Part shown: positions 16,974 through 27,490 of the stretch, one piece after another | Position numbering within the stretch: position 1 is the stretch's first letter | Layout of the letters: each line of letters starts with the position of its first letter | Source of the DNA: Aureococcus anophagefferens | Lineage: Eukaryota > Sar > Pelagophyceae > Pelagomonadales > Pelagomonadaceae | Direction: 5' to 3' | Length of the DNA stretch: 64,000 nt | Assembly: GCF_000186865.1 (NCBI RefSeq) | Contig: NW_008705565.1 | Span: forward strand, 191,927 to 255,926 | Program-made: the position numbers and the translations under genes | The notes under the pieces: model-generated | The model's input: the letters and a program-made list of their open reading frames with translations, nothing else | What the model was told of the DNA's origin: nothing | The model's database searches: none

Positions 16974-19303
16974 TCACTCGGCGAGGCCGCTGTGGCGGAG
17001 GAGCGCGTCGGGCGACGGGTCGCGGCCGCGGAAGGCGCGGAAGACCTCCGCCGGCGGCGTGCCGCCGCCGAGGGCGAGGACCGTGTCGCGGAACTTGCCG
17101 CCCAGGGCCTTGACCTCGGCCTCGTTGTCGAGGCCGACCTCCTCGAAGGCCGCGAAGGCGTCGGCCGAGAGCACCTCGGCCCACTTGTAGGAGTAGTAGC
17201 CGCAGGAGTAGCCGCCGGCGAAGATGTGGCCGAAGGCGCAGAGGAAGCGGTCCTCGGGCAGGGGCGGGAGCGCCGTGTACTGGGAGAAGACGCGCTTCTG
17301 CGCGTCGAACGGCGTCTCGGATCCCGCCGGGTCGTAGCGCGCGTGGAGCTCGACGTCGAGCTGGCCGAAGGCGATCTGGCGGCTCATGCCCAGGCCCGCC
17401 TGGAACGTCTTGGCGCCCTTGAGCTTGTCGTAGAACTCGTCGGGGAGCGGCGCGCCCGTCTCGTAGTGCTTCGCGAAGGAGTAGAGCGTCGGCTTGTCGA
17501 GGAGCCAATTTTCCATCCACTGCGACGGCAGCTCCACGGCGTCCCACTCGACGCCGTTGATGCCCGCGGCGTCGCCTACCAAGTGCAACGGGGTCGGATT
17601 TCTTCACGTCCTCAGGCGAAAGTCACGCAAAAAAACACTCCCGTCGCTCGACGCTGGGCGTCGCCGTCCTCGACCCTGGTGAGCATGTGCTGGAGGCCGT
17701 GGCCCATCTCGTGGTAGAGCGTCTCGACCTCGTTGAACGTCATCAGCGACGGCGCGCCGCCGACGGGCGGCGACCCGTTGCACGTCAGGTAGGCCGTCGG
17801 CACCTTCTTGTCCAGCGCGCGGCTCTTGCCCACGCAGACGTCCATCCACGCGCCGCCGCGCTTGTTCTCCGGCCGGCTGTAGGGGTCGAGGTAGAACGAC
17901 GCGACGAGCTCGCCGCCGTCGCGGATCTCGAAGTAGCGCACGTCCTCGTTCCAGACCTCCGCCGCGCCGTCGGCCGCCGTCACCGTGACGCCGAACAAGC
18001 GCTCGATGACGCCGAACAAGCCGTCGAGCACGGCGGGCAGCGCAAAGTAGGGCCGGAGCTCCTCCTCGGAGTAGTCGTAGCGCTCCTCGCGGAGCTTCTC
18101 GCTCCAGCGCGGGATGTCCCAGTGCTTCAGGGCGCCCTCGTGGCCGTTGGCGTTGGCGTACGCCTGGAGCTCCGCGAGCTCGGCCTTGGCCGCGGGCGTC
18201 GCCTTCGCCGCGAGCATGTCGTGGAGCTTCTCGACGTCCTCGATGGAGTCGGCCATCTTCGACGACAGGGACACCTCGGCGTAGGAGTCGAACCCCAAGA
18301 GCTTGGCCTGGGCCTGCTTCAACGTCAAGATCTCGTCGATGAGCGGCGCGTTCGCCTCGCCCGCGCGCGTCACGAAGGCCTTGTAGAGCCGCTCGCGGAT
18401 CGGGGAGCTCTCGAGGTGCTGCATGGCCGGCAGGTACGACGGGATGTCCAACCCGAGGAGCCAGGGCCCGTTCTCGGCGTCGGCGGACTCGCACTTGCCC
18501 GCGGCCTCGGCCTTTTGCGCCGCGGCCGCGAGCGCGGACGCGGGCAGCCCCGCGATGTCCTCCTTCGCTTCCACGAGGAGCTCGAAGGCCTTGGTGGCGT
18601 CGAGCACGTTATTCGAAAACGTCGTCGACAGCTCCGAGAGGCGGAGCGAGTTCTTGTTGTACGCGTCCTTCGCCTCGCCCTCGAGCGCGACGCCGCCGAG
18701 CCGCATGGACCGCAGGGACGCGTCGACGACGCGCTTCTGCGTCGGCGAAAGGTCGTCGGACCGCTCGCCGAGGCCGTCGAGGGCCTCGTAGACCGCGCGC
18801 GACTGGCCGAGGCGCTGCGTCATCTCCACGATCTTCGGCTGCATGGCCGCGTGGGCCTCGCGGAGCGCGTCGCTGTTCTTGACGCCGTTGAGGTGGCCGA
18901 CGACGCCCCAGGCGTAGCCCAGCGGGAAGCTCACGCGCTCGAGCCCCTCGACGGCCTCCTCGTACGTCGAGTCGCGGCCGAGCGACGCCTCGAGCGACTC
19001 GAGCTGGCCGCCGAGGTCCTCGAGCAGCGCCGTCATGCCCGGCTCGATGTGCTTCTCCTCGATCTCGCCGAACTTGGGGAGACCCTCCTGTTGCAGGAGG
19101 GGGTTGGACCTAGGCGGGGATGGCGCGTTCCAGGCGCCATGTCAGCCTTTCAAAAGCGGCCACGTCCGCATGCGCATGGACACTGGATGCGACGCGAAGC
19201 GGGCCGTGCCTTTGCGCAAGCGGGTCGGGCGCTTCGCGAGGGCGCCGGTGAAGGCGCGAGCAGCGGTGATGAGTGAGACTGCCATGACAATAGAACGAGC
19301 CAT
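16974..19303 (-). CDS. Plastid-targeted M3-family oligopeptidase (oligopeptidase A / thimet type)
   Basis: Exons 19303-19182, 19109-17665 and 17575-16974 give about 722 residues. Exon 1 encodes a signal peptide and ARAFTG, an ASAFAP-like plastid motif. Exon 2 starts SNPLLQQEGLPKFGEI, matching the M3 N-terminus. The zinc site YHEMGHGLQHMLT (HExxH at about residue 507) lies at the end of exon 2. The third ligand region, GINGVEWDAVELPSQWMENW, opens exon 3, so the active site is rebuilt only by splicing. Family members degrade short peptides such as cleaved transit peptides. Intron 2 (89 bp) is flanked by the 8 bp repeat GCGACGCC and needs a GC donor. The exon 1 donor could also be at 19193 instead of 19181. 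Confidence 0.8.
17576..17656 (-). mobile_element. Short introner-like insertion (81 bp) forming an intron in the M3 peptidase gene
   Basis: GCGACGCC (read on the - strand) occurs exactly at both borders (17664-17657 and 17575-17568). Removing the 81 bp between plus one repeat copy turns TRVED-GDAQRR into TRVEDGDAAGINGVEWD, the continuous M3 active-site segment. The element starts CAGCGTCGAG and ends CACTTGGTAG on the gene strand, so the AG comes from the element and the GC donor from the duplicated target. The ending CTTGGTAG is shared with the insertion at 30718-30796. Confidence 0.6.
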
Positions 19304-19541
19304 GTTTTAGCTGCGCATCAGCTGCGCTGGCGCATGGCGCTCGGTTTTTTGTGGAGAGCGATTCTTGAACGCCGTGGTAAAAGGCCTCGATCGAGCGCCC
19401 AGAGCACCGTGCTCAGCGCCGCCATCGACGCGCGCTCACGCCTCATCGACCGTCAAAAACAGCCACAACAAATTCCACGCCTCGTCGAACGTCGACACCG
19501 CCGCATCGAACCCGCGCAACGCCCAACCGCAACGCGAAACC

Positions 19542-19865
19542 ATGGCGAAGCTCTCGTGCATGCTCTCCTGCCTCCTCGCGGCGGCTTCCGCCCTGCAGCC
19601 TCCGGCGGCGTCTCTCCGAGCGCTCCGCGCCGCGCCGGCCTCGGCGCCGCTCCGCGTCGCGAGCACTTCATCGCGATGGGCGCTCTACGCCGGCGGCGAC
19701 GACTACGACGAGGACGGCAACTACGTCCCGCCGAAACAGGAGTACGACACCGAAGGCATCGGCATGCCCGACTTCCAGAACCCGGTCACGCTCACCGCGA
19801 TCGGCTTCGGGCTCATCGCGTTCAACTTCTTCGTCCTCGCGGGCTTCGGGAGCGGCGGTCTCTAG
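19542..19865 (+). CDS. Plastid-targeted single-helix membrane protein
   Basis: 107 residues. The presequence MAKLSCMLSCLLAAASALQPP fits a signal peptide plus stramenopile plastid motif, and an Arg/Ser/Ala-rich transit region follows. The mature part is acidic (GGDDYDEDGNYVPP) and ends with one hydrophobic helix (TLTAIGFGLIAFNFFVLAGF) and a short Gly-rich tail. This topology is typical of small thylakoid photosystem-associated subunits, but I cannot assign a family. The ATG at 19542 is chosen because upstream residues lack a targeting signal. About 240 bp upstream separate it from the divergent M3 gene. Confidence 0.6.
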   Translation: MAKLSCMLSCLLAAASALQPPAASLRALRAAPASAPLRVASTSSRWALYAGGDDYDEDGNYVPPKQEYDTEGIGMPDFQNPVTLTAIGFGLIAFNFFVLAGFGSGGL

Positions 19866-19894
19866 GCGGCCGCGAAGTAAGCTCGAAGCGAAGG

Positions 19895-20467
19895 TTAGTG
19901 CGGCCCGAGCGATGACCGCGCCCAGGTCGCGGACGGCGCGGCGGGGTTCGCCGCGACGCCGTCCTGCTTGTTGATGGCGACGATGGCGACCATCTCGTCC
20001 TTGTCGGACGTGTCGCCGGAGACGCCGACCGCGCCGATGGCGACGCCGCTCTCCTCGTCGACGACGAGCACGCCGCCGGGCACGGGCACGAAGCGCCCGC
20101 CGGAGACGTCGCACAGCGCGCCGACGAACGTCGGCCGGTCCTTCAGGCGGTCGCGGATCTGGCGCGAAGGCATGCCCATGGCCAGGCACGCGTAGGCTTT
20201 GCCCCGCGCGATGCCGACGCGCATGACCCCGCACCCGTCCTCCCTGAGCGCCAAGACGTCGTGCCCGCCGGCGTCCAAAACAACTACTGCCAGCGGGTGC
20301 AGGTCTACGTGGTGCGCCTCCGCCAGGGCGTCCTCCGCGATGACGCCGGCGAGCTTTAAATTCATCGACGACGGCACGTGGACAAGCTGCTCGTCGCAGC
20401 GGCTCCGCAGCGAGTGGCAGAGCGCGAGGCCCGCGCCGGCGGCCAGCCGCCGGGCGACGAAGCTCAT
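19895..20467 (-). CDS. GlcG/HbpS-like (haem-degrading family) protein
   Basis: 190 residues of one domain. The pattern LAVVVLDAGGHDVLALREDGCG, then ARGKAYACLAMGMPS, then FVPVPGGVLVVDEESGVAIG and GVSGDTSDKDEMVA follows the GlcG/HbpS family from end to end. In bacteria the family binds haem or cobalamin or is linked to glycolate operons; the role in this alga is unknown. No targeting signal is obvious. It is convergent with the plastid one-helix gene, with 29 bp between stops. Confidence 0.75.
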   Translation of the reverse strand: MSFVARRLAAGAGLALCHSLRSRCDEQLVHVPSSMNLKLAGVIAEDALAEAHHVDLHPLAVVVLDAGGHDVLALREDGCGVMRVGIARGKAYACLAMGMPSRQIRDRLKDRPTFVGALCDVSGGRFVPVPGGVLVVDEESGVAIGAVGVSGDTSDKDEMVAIVAINKQDGVAANPAAPSATWARSSLGPH

Positions 20468-20546
20468 GATCAGAAGATCATCGTCGGCAGCCCCGAAAGA
20501 AGGTTTTTTAAACGCGTCTTCAAGTTGAACGCCCCCCGATTACGGC

Positions 20547-22124
20547 TCACGGGGACGCGGGGATGGGCTTGCCCGCGAAGGAGAAGCGCTTGAGGCGCTT
20601 GCGGTCCGCGGGCGCCGAGTTCTTGTTCTCGGCGAACTCGTGGGCGAGGGCGGAGAAGGAGTCCTGGGGCATGGCCGCGAGCGACGGCCGCGGCTTCTCC
20701 GCGTGCTGCGGCACGTAGGGCACGGGCGCGGCCATGGCGCGCATGGCGGCCCAGTCGACCTTGTAGAAGAAGGGCAGGTTCATGACGTCCTTGCCGCCCT
20801 TGGTCCCGAAGCCCGCGCGCTCCTCCGGCTTTTTCTCCAGGAGCTGGGACAGCGAGTGCGCGAACTCCTCGGAGTCCCCGGGGGCGATTTCCGGCGGCCC
20901 CTTCAATATGGACTCCATGATGACGCGCGCCTTGTGGCCCGTGAAGGGCGTCACGCCGTGGACGAGTTCGTAGAGCAGGACCCCAAAGGCCCACCAGTCG
21001 ACCGCGTGGCCGTAGCGGTGGCCCTTGAGGATCTCCGGCGCCATGTACTCGACGGACCCGCAGAACGAGTGGAGCGGCTGGGCCTCGAGGGGCACGTTCG
21101 GCGCGCAGAGGCCAAAGTCCGTCAAAGCGACGTGGCCCGCGCCGTCGAGGAGGATGTTCGTGAGCTTGAGGTCGCGGTGCACGATCTTGTGGTCGTGCAC
21201 GTGCTTGAGCGCTAAGAGAAGCTCCGCGGCGTGGAACCGCGCGCGGTCCTCGTCCATGCCGCCCTCGGGCAGGTGGCTCTCGAGGGACCCGCCCTCCCAG
21301 TAGTCCGTCAGCGAGTAGAGCCCCGCGGGCGTCTGGAACGCGTAGCGCAGCGTCACGACGAAGGGCGACTCCATCATGCCGAGCGCGACGCGCTCCGCGC
21401 GGATGCACCGCTCGAAGTAGGACTTGTTGTCCGCGAGCTTCGAGATCGTCTTCATGGCGAAGACGCGGCCCGCGTCGGGCTCCTCGACCTTGCGCACGAG
21501 CAGCACCTGGGAGAACGCGCCCTCGCCGATGTTCTTGAGCACCTCGAAGTCGTCGAGCGTCAGCCGCCGCGGCTCCGGCTCCTTGGCCTTCTTCTTCCGC
21601 AGGCTCCTCGGCGACAGCGGCAACCGCAGCACGGGGCAGAACACGGAGAAGGACGACCGCCGCTCCTCCTCGTCCTCGACGACGAACTCGTCGTCGTCGG
21701 GCGCCTCCGTCGCCAGCGTGTCGGAGCTGAAGAACTGCTGCCCCGCGGACGCCTCCGCGACGGCCTCGGAGAAGCGCACGCGGCCCGCCGCCGGGGCGGG
21801 CGCGTCGTCCGGCGCGACCACGGGCGGCGACTCGAGGCCCTCGGGCTTGTCCGCGGGCTCCTCGGACCGGTCCGCGGGCAGCGGGATCGTCCGCACGGGC
21901 GTCGCCGGCGCCGCCGCGTCGTGCTGCTCCTGGGCCGTCACGTAGCCGCACCAGGGCTTGCCCGGGTCGTTGCCGTCGATCTCGAAGGCCTCGTCGCCGT
22001 GCTCCTCCGTGCGCCCCGGGGACGGGCCGAAGCCCACGCTCTGGAACGTGCCGCACAAACCGCCGTCGTCCGCGCTCGCGGCGCCCGCGGGCGGGCTGCC
22101 GCAGACGCTGTTGAAGAAGGACAT
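20547..22124 (-). CDS. AGC-type serine/threonine protein kinase
   Basis: 525 residues from the only in-frame ATG (22124); the open frame continues to about 22427 and looks partly coding, so an upstream exon may be missing. Kinase landmarks: glycine loop IGEGAFSQV (about 197), AMKTISK lysine, HRDLKLTN catalytic loop (about 314), TDFGLCAP (about 335), CGSVEYMAPEIL (about 357) and VDWWAFGVLLYELV. The subdomain order and YMAPEIL/WWAFGVLLYE match AGC kinases (PKA/PKC/S6K type). The catalytic loop has LKLTN in place of the usual LKPEN. The N-terminal 180 residues are acidic and disordered and may be regulatory. Confidence 0.85.
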   Translation of the reverse strand: MSFFNSVCGSPPAGAASADDGGLCGTFQSVGFGPSPGRTEEHGDEAFEIDGNDPGKPWCGYVTAQEQHDAAAPATPVRTIPLPADRSEEPADKPEGLESPPVVAPDDAPAPAAGRVRFSEAVAEASAGQQFFSSDTLATEAPDDDEFVVEDEEERRSSFSVFCPVLRLPLSPRSLRKKKAKEPEPRRLTLDDFEVLKNIGEGAFSQVLLVRKVEEPDAGRVFAMKTISKLADNKSYFERCIRAERVALGMMESPFVVTLRYAFQTPAGLYSLTDYWEGGSLESHLPEGGMDEDRARFHAAELLLALKHVHDHKIVHRDLKLTNILLDGAGHVALTDFGLCAPNVPLEAQPLHSFCGSVEYMAPEILKGHRYGHAVDWWAFGVLLYELVHGVTPFTGHKARVIMESILKGPPEIAPGDSEEFAHSLSQLLEKKPEERAGFGTKGGKDVMNLPFFYKVDWAAMRAMAAPVPYVPQHAEKPRPSLAAMPQDSFSALAHEFAENKNSAPADRKRLKRFSFAGKPIPASP

Positions 22125-22650
22125 CTGCCGCTTCTCGTCGAAGTTCCGCACGAGGTCGTCGATGCCGTTGGCGCCGGGGCTCACGGGCGCGTCGCGACGG
22201 AACGCCCGCTGCTCCTCCTCGGATTGGCAGATGCAGTAGGGGGAGGTGAACGCGGCCCCGTTCCCCTCCTCCTCCTGGCGCTGGCAGAAGAGCGTGGTGG
22301 ACAAAGCCCGGCCGACGCGGCGGCAGACGATCGCCGCCGCGCGCCCGCGCAATTCCACAAACGCTGGCGGAAATGAAGCGCACAGAGCTCTCCTGAGGGC
22401 AGGGCAGCTATAAAAAACGGTGCGCAAGGGATTTGTTGAACAGCAACATTTCAGGAATCTTCAAGGTGCTTTTAGTTAAAGACTTTGCATCTGAGCTTTG
22501 CTCGCTCAGCCGGCCGACGGCCGCGTCCTGGCGCGGGCCCAAGGCCTCCGCCGCCGCCGCGCTCCAGGGCGTCAACGCCCTGCTGCCGCCGTCGCTGTGC
22601 CTGCGGACGCTCGCTCGTACTGCGCCTCCGGGAGCCTGGCCACGGCCGCG
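22125..22650. other. Region between AGC kinase and HECT ligase starts
   Basis: About 525 bp between two divergent ATGs. The left 300 bp stay open in the kinase frame (for example ANGIDDLVRNFDEKRQ) and may be kinase exon sequence. The segment at 22420-22490 is AT-rich with a TATAAAAAA run at 22409-22417 and is the likely divergent promoter. The HECT gene frame is open from 22498. Confidence 0.4.
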
Positions 22651-25600
22651 ATGCGCTCCCCGAGGACGGTGCTCAGTCCGAGCCTCTACCCCGGCGCTCG
22701 GCCCGGGGGCGAGGAGGACGTCGCCGCCGGCGAGGCCCACCGCGCCGCCGGGAACGCCCACTACGGCGCCGGCGACTACGCCGCGGCCCTGGCGTCCTAC
22801 AGCGCCTGCGTGCTCGCGTCGCCGGCGGACCACGTCGCCTACAGCAACCGGAGCGCCTGCTTCCTCCAGCTGGAGCGCTACGAGGACGCCTTCGACGACG
22901 CGGAGCGGTGCACGCGGCTCGCGCCGGGTTACGCCAAGGGCTACCTCCGGCGCGGCGGCGCGGAGTGGGCCCTGAACCGGCGCGCGGACGCGCGGCGCTC
23001 CTTCGAGGCGGGCCTCGCCGCCGAGCCGGGCCACGCGCGCCTCGCGGAGGAGCTCGCGCGCTGCGCGGCGCGCACGGACACGTCGCCGCACGGCGCGGCG
23101 AGGGCGGCGATGTACCGGACGATGGTCGCGTCGCCCGCGCTGGACGTCGAGGGCCTCTTCGATTTGTTGCAGGACCCGGACCGCATCACGGCGGAGGTCG
23201 TCGCGGCGCGCGCGACGCAGCTCGACGGGCTCATGGCCTACCTCGCGAAGACGCTCGAGGTCGACCTCGTGGTTCTGGAGACGTGCGCGCCGCTCCGCGA
23301 GGCCTACGACCGCGCGACCTTCGCCTGCGGCCAGCTGCTGTCGAACTGCCCGGGCGCGGCGAGCCGCCTGCCGTCGGCGCCGCGCGTCGTCGACGCGCTG
23401 CGCCACGCGTGCCGCTGCGGCTGGCGCATGGAACCGCGGGCCCGGTCGCACGGCGTGTCCAAGTTCGCCGCGAACGCGCTCGCCGTCGTCGCCGCGGCGG
23501 GCGACGCCGACGACGGCGTGCGGCGCCGCGCCGCGCGGCATCTGCTCGGCTGCGCGCTCCAGTGGCTCCTCGACGCGACGCCGGAGCCCGCCGCGGCCGT
23601 CGCCGTCGCGGCGAGCCCGTCGCGGCCGCCGCCGCCGCCGCCGGCGCCGGCGCCCGCGGCGAGCGCCCTGGATTTCGGCGCGGCCCTCGAGGCCGTCGCC
23701 GCGACCGTGGGCCAGGCCGTGTCGTCCGCGCCCGCGGCGCCGCCGGCGCCGCCGGCCGACGACGACGCGAGCGACGACAGCGACGACGACGACGACACGC
23801 CGGAGGCGTCGGCGCAGCGGGAGAGCCAGCGCATCGTCTGCGGCTGCGGCGCGCTGAGCCCGCGGCTCTCCGCGGCGACGTGGCTCGAGCGCGTCTTCGA
23901 GCGCGGCGTGCCCCCGTGGATCCGCGACGAGTGCGCGGCGCACCACGACGCGGAGCTGCTGCTCGTCCACGTCTGCGTCGCCGTGCGCGACGAGCGCGCG
24001 CCGCCCCTGGGCCTGCCGGGCCTCGTGCGGTGCCTCGCGCCGCGGCTCATGGCGTCGGACATCCGCGTCGACCTCTTCGTGCGGCCCGAGTGGCGCTGGG
24101 ACGCGGCCGTGCGCGTCGCCGACCGGGCGGACCGCGAGTCGACGAAGCGCAAGGCCACGGACGAGGCGCCGCGGCCCCGCAAGGCGCCCCACGGCGGCGA
24201 CGCGGCCGACGACGCGCGGCCGCCCGGCGCGGCGACGCGGTCCGCCGCGGCCGCGGCCCTGGCCAGGGACCTCGGCGACGTCGCGGGCGACGCCAAGCTC
24301 GCGCGCAAGCTCCAGCGCCGCTTCGACGAGGACGCCATCGCCCGGAGCCGCGGCGAGCGCACGGGCCTGCCCCCGCGGCGCCTCGGCGAGTGGGTCGCGG
24401 CCTGTGTGCAAATCAACCAGTGAGCTGGGACGTCGGGGCCAAACTTGAGAATTCTCTAGCTCGGTCAAATCGAAGTCGATTCGGCTGATTTCTGGACGAA
24501 TCGATTGCTCTCGTCGAGTTCTCGAAGCACAGCTGAAGAGTCTGGTCCGAACCGTTCGATTACGCTCACATTGAAGTCGAGTTGAATATTTGATTTGCAC
24601 ACAGGTCGCGGCGAGCCTCGGCTACCTGTTGCTCTTCGTCGACGGCGACGACCTCTTCGCGGCCCACGCCTGCGCGGCGCTGACGAGGCTGGCGGCCTGC
24701 GACGGGTCGAGCCGCGTGTCGACGGGCCTCTGGTGCGGCGTGCCGCTCCTCGAGAAGCTCAGCGCGTTCGCGTGCAAGGACGCGAACGCCGTGCAGTTCC
24801 TCGAGTGCCTCGCGCGCAAGGAGACGCCCGCGCGCCTCGCCATGCTGTCCCTGGCGGCCGCCCTCGCCGGCGAGGACGCCGCGGCCGCCGGCGAGCGCGG
24901 CGACGGCGGCGGCGGCGACGACGGCGGCGGCGACGGCGCCGCCGCGCCCATGGACGAGGACGCGCCCGCGCCCGCGGCGCGCGGCGGCGGGTCCGACGCC
25001 GCGGCGCCCCCGACGGAGGACGGCGGCGCGGCGGCGGCGGCCGCCGCCGCCGACGACGACGCCGACATGGACGACGGCGGCGCGCCGGCGGCGGCGGACC
25101 ACGACGAGTCGTCCGCGCCGACGCCGTCCTGGGCCGAGTACTTCCACGAGCTCCGGGGCACGCTGGGCGTCGGCGGCTCCGCGGGCGAGGCCGACGACAT
25201 GGTGCTCCTGTCGAACTTTGACGCCGCGGCGGCGGAGCTTCCCATCGCGGGCGAGCTCGTCCTGGGCTTCGACGACGGCACGACGCTCAAGGTGCCCGCC
25301 GTGCCCGCGGCCTGGAACGAGCGCTTCGCCGACGCGACGTCGTCGGCGGCCCTCATCCCCTGCGACGGCAAGCTGCTGGGCAGCGACCGGTGGCGGGCGC
25401 TCGTGCGGCCGGCGTCCGCGCTCCTCCTCGACCGGTCCCTGATCCGCAAGTCGCCGGCGGCGCCGGACTGGGCGACGGCGGTGCAGCTCGCCGCCGACGC
25501 CGGCGCGGCCGTCGTCGTCGTCGTCAACGACCTCTTCGACGACGGCGCGTCGCGGCCCGCGTTCCGCATGGGCGTCTTCGGGGCGAAGCCCCCGAAGATC

Positions 25601-27470
25601 GCGGGCTTCATGGTCTGCGGCGGCGACGGCGAGCGGGTCAAGCGCGAGGCCGAGCGGCGCGCCGTCGTCTCCGTCGACGTCACGACGATCCGCAACGCGC
25701 GGGGCGACGCCGGCGGCGCGGAGGCGGGCGCGTCGCTCGCCGGCGCGCCCGTGTGGCCGCTCCGCGGCGTGCCGCGCGACACGTCCCAGGCCTGGGCCCT
25801 CGCCGAGGCCGTGGCGTCGGCCGTGCCGTCGCCCGCGCTCGACGCCGAGCTGCGGGCGCTGACGGCGCGCATGGTCCCCGCGGAGAAGCGCGTCTGGCTC
25901 GCGCGGCGGTTGCAGCGGCACCACCGCGCGGCGCGGGACCTCGACGACGACGAGGCGCCCCTGGCCTTCGTCGAGTGCGACCGCCACGCGCCGCAGCTCC
26001 CGCAGCTGCGGCGCCAGTTCGCCGAGGAGACGGGCCTCGGCGCGCCGGACATCGTCGGGGACTTCGAGGTCCGGTTCAAGGGCGAGTCAGCCGTCGGGTC
26101 CGCGGTGCTCCGCGAGTGGATGGACGTCTGCGCGCACCGGGCCTTCGTCGCCGGCGGCGGCCGACTGCTCAAGACCCACGACCACGGCCGGTCCTTCGTG
26201 CCCAACGCCGCGGCGCTCTTCGCGAACGGCCACTGGCGGTCCGACTTCGAGGCGCTCGGCCGTTTGTTCGGCCTCGCCATCTGGCAGCAGGTCACGCTGG
26301 ACCTGCCGCTCCACGCCTACGTTTGCGAGGCGCTCTTGAACGACGGCGAACTGCCGGACCGCGACGATTCGGAGCTGTTGGAGGCGCTCGACCCGGACCT
26401 CGAGCGGTCGCTGCGGTGGATCTCGGACGAGGCGAACGACGTCTCCGGGCTGTGCCTGGACTTCACGGACGCCCTCGTCGTCGACGACCCGGACCTGCCC
26501 GGCCTCGACGACGCGTCCGAGGCGACGGACGCGCCCGAGGCGCCGCCGCCGCGCGGCGCGCCGCGCGTCGTCTCGTTGGACCGCGACGTTTTGACGGACG
26601 GCGACGCGCCGCTCGCGCCGGGCTCCTCCGTCGAGCTCTGCGCCGGCGGCGCGGCCCGCGACGTCGACGCGTCGAACCGCCACGACTTCGTGCGCGCCAT
26701 GCGCGACTGGCGCCTCCGGAAGAGCCTGCGGCTGCCGCTCGAGGCCGTCGCGCGGGGGCTCCGAAAAGCCGTGCCGCGCGACGTATTGGTCGACGCGCGG
26801 AAGATGCTGAGCGCCGACGACTTCGGCCGGTTGCTGAGCGGCCTCCGCGACGTCGACGCGCGTCGCCCCGCGTCCTATTTGCGTTCGAAGAGAGGACTTT
26901 GCGAGATCCGCGGCGGTTGTTTTCCGTACCGCCGCGTCGAGCTCGCGGGACTTAAACCCGGAGAGTCCGAGAGCCACCCGCGGGTGCCGTTGACGCGGGC
27001 CGCCCTCGTCCCGTGAGCGTGACCCCGCGAGTTTACACCTGAGACCCGCACAGGTGGGCGACTGGCGGAGGCACACGCGGCTCGCCGGCGGCCTGCGCGC
27101 GGACGCGCGCGAGGTCCGCTGGTTCTGGGCCGTCGTCGACAAGTGGGCCGGGGGCGCGCCGCCGGACAAGCGGCGGCTCCACGGGCTGCTCCAGTTCGCG
27201 ACGGGGTCGCGGCGCGTGCCCGTCGGCGGCTTCGCGCACCTCGTGGGCCTCAACGGCGGCAAGCACCCGTTCACGCTCTCGTCCGGCGCGCACCTGAGCG
27301 AGGGGTCGCTGCCGACGGCCCACGCCTGCATCTGCACCGTGGACCTGCCGAGGTTCGCGTCCTTGGCGGCCGCGGAGAAGAAGCTCCTCGAGGCCGTCGA
27401 CGTGGGCACGAAGCGCTTCGACGAGCACCCGACCGCGGAGCACGACGACCGCGACGACGAGGGCGCGTAA
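22651..27470 (+). CDS. TPR-HECT E3 ubiquitin ligase, three exons
   Basis: Exons 22651-24393, 24605-26857 and 27054-27470 give about 1470 residues. Residues about 20-130 are three TPR motifs (EAHRAAGNAHYGAGDYAAAL, then YSNRSACFLQLERYEDAFDD). The middle is helical with acidic low-complexity insertions. The C-terminal part is a HECT domain: VLREWMDVCAHRAF, a DFEALGRLFGLAIWQQV segment, GDWRRHTRLAGG, LLQFATGSRRVPVGGF, and LPTAHACICTVDLP with the catalytic Cys at codon 27327-27329. Intron 1 is a transposon-like element. Intron 2 (196 bp) best fits a GC donor at 26858, giving RDVDVGDW; a GT donor at 26852 is also in frame. The start could be 22498. Likely ubiquitinates chaperone-associated clients; that is inference from the TPRs. 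Confidence 0.8.
24402..24604 (+). mobile_element. Introner-like element (203 bp) forming intron 1 of the HECT gene
   Basis: The element is bounded by the exact 8 bp direct repeat GTCGCGGC (24394-24401 and 24605-24612). Its ends are perfect 15 bp inverted repeats, CTGTGTGCAAATCAA on the left and its complement ending TTTGCACACAG on the right. The intron runs 24394-24604 (GT from the left repeat, AG from the element end, phase 0), and removal joins GEW to VAASLGYLLLFV. The interior (CGATTCGGCTGATTTCTGG and neighbours) is clearly related to the elements at 52399-52587 and 57489-57680. It has no coding capacity. Confidence 0.8.
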
Positions 27471-27490
27471 CTCTACCGGCCGCCGTGTTA

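Noticed and set aside
26858..27053. HECT intron 2 as another copy of the 200 bp element
   Set aside because: Its size is similar, but it has no matching inverted ends, no flanking repeat and no shared interior.
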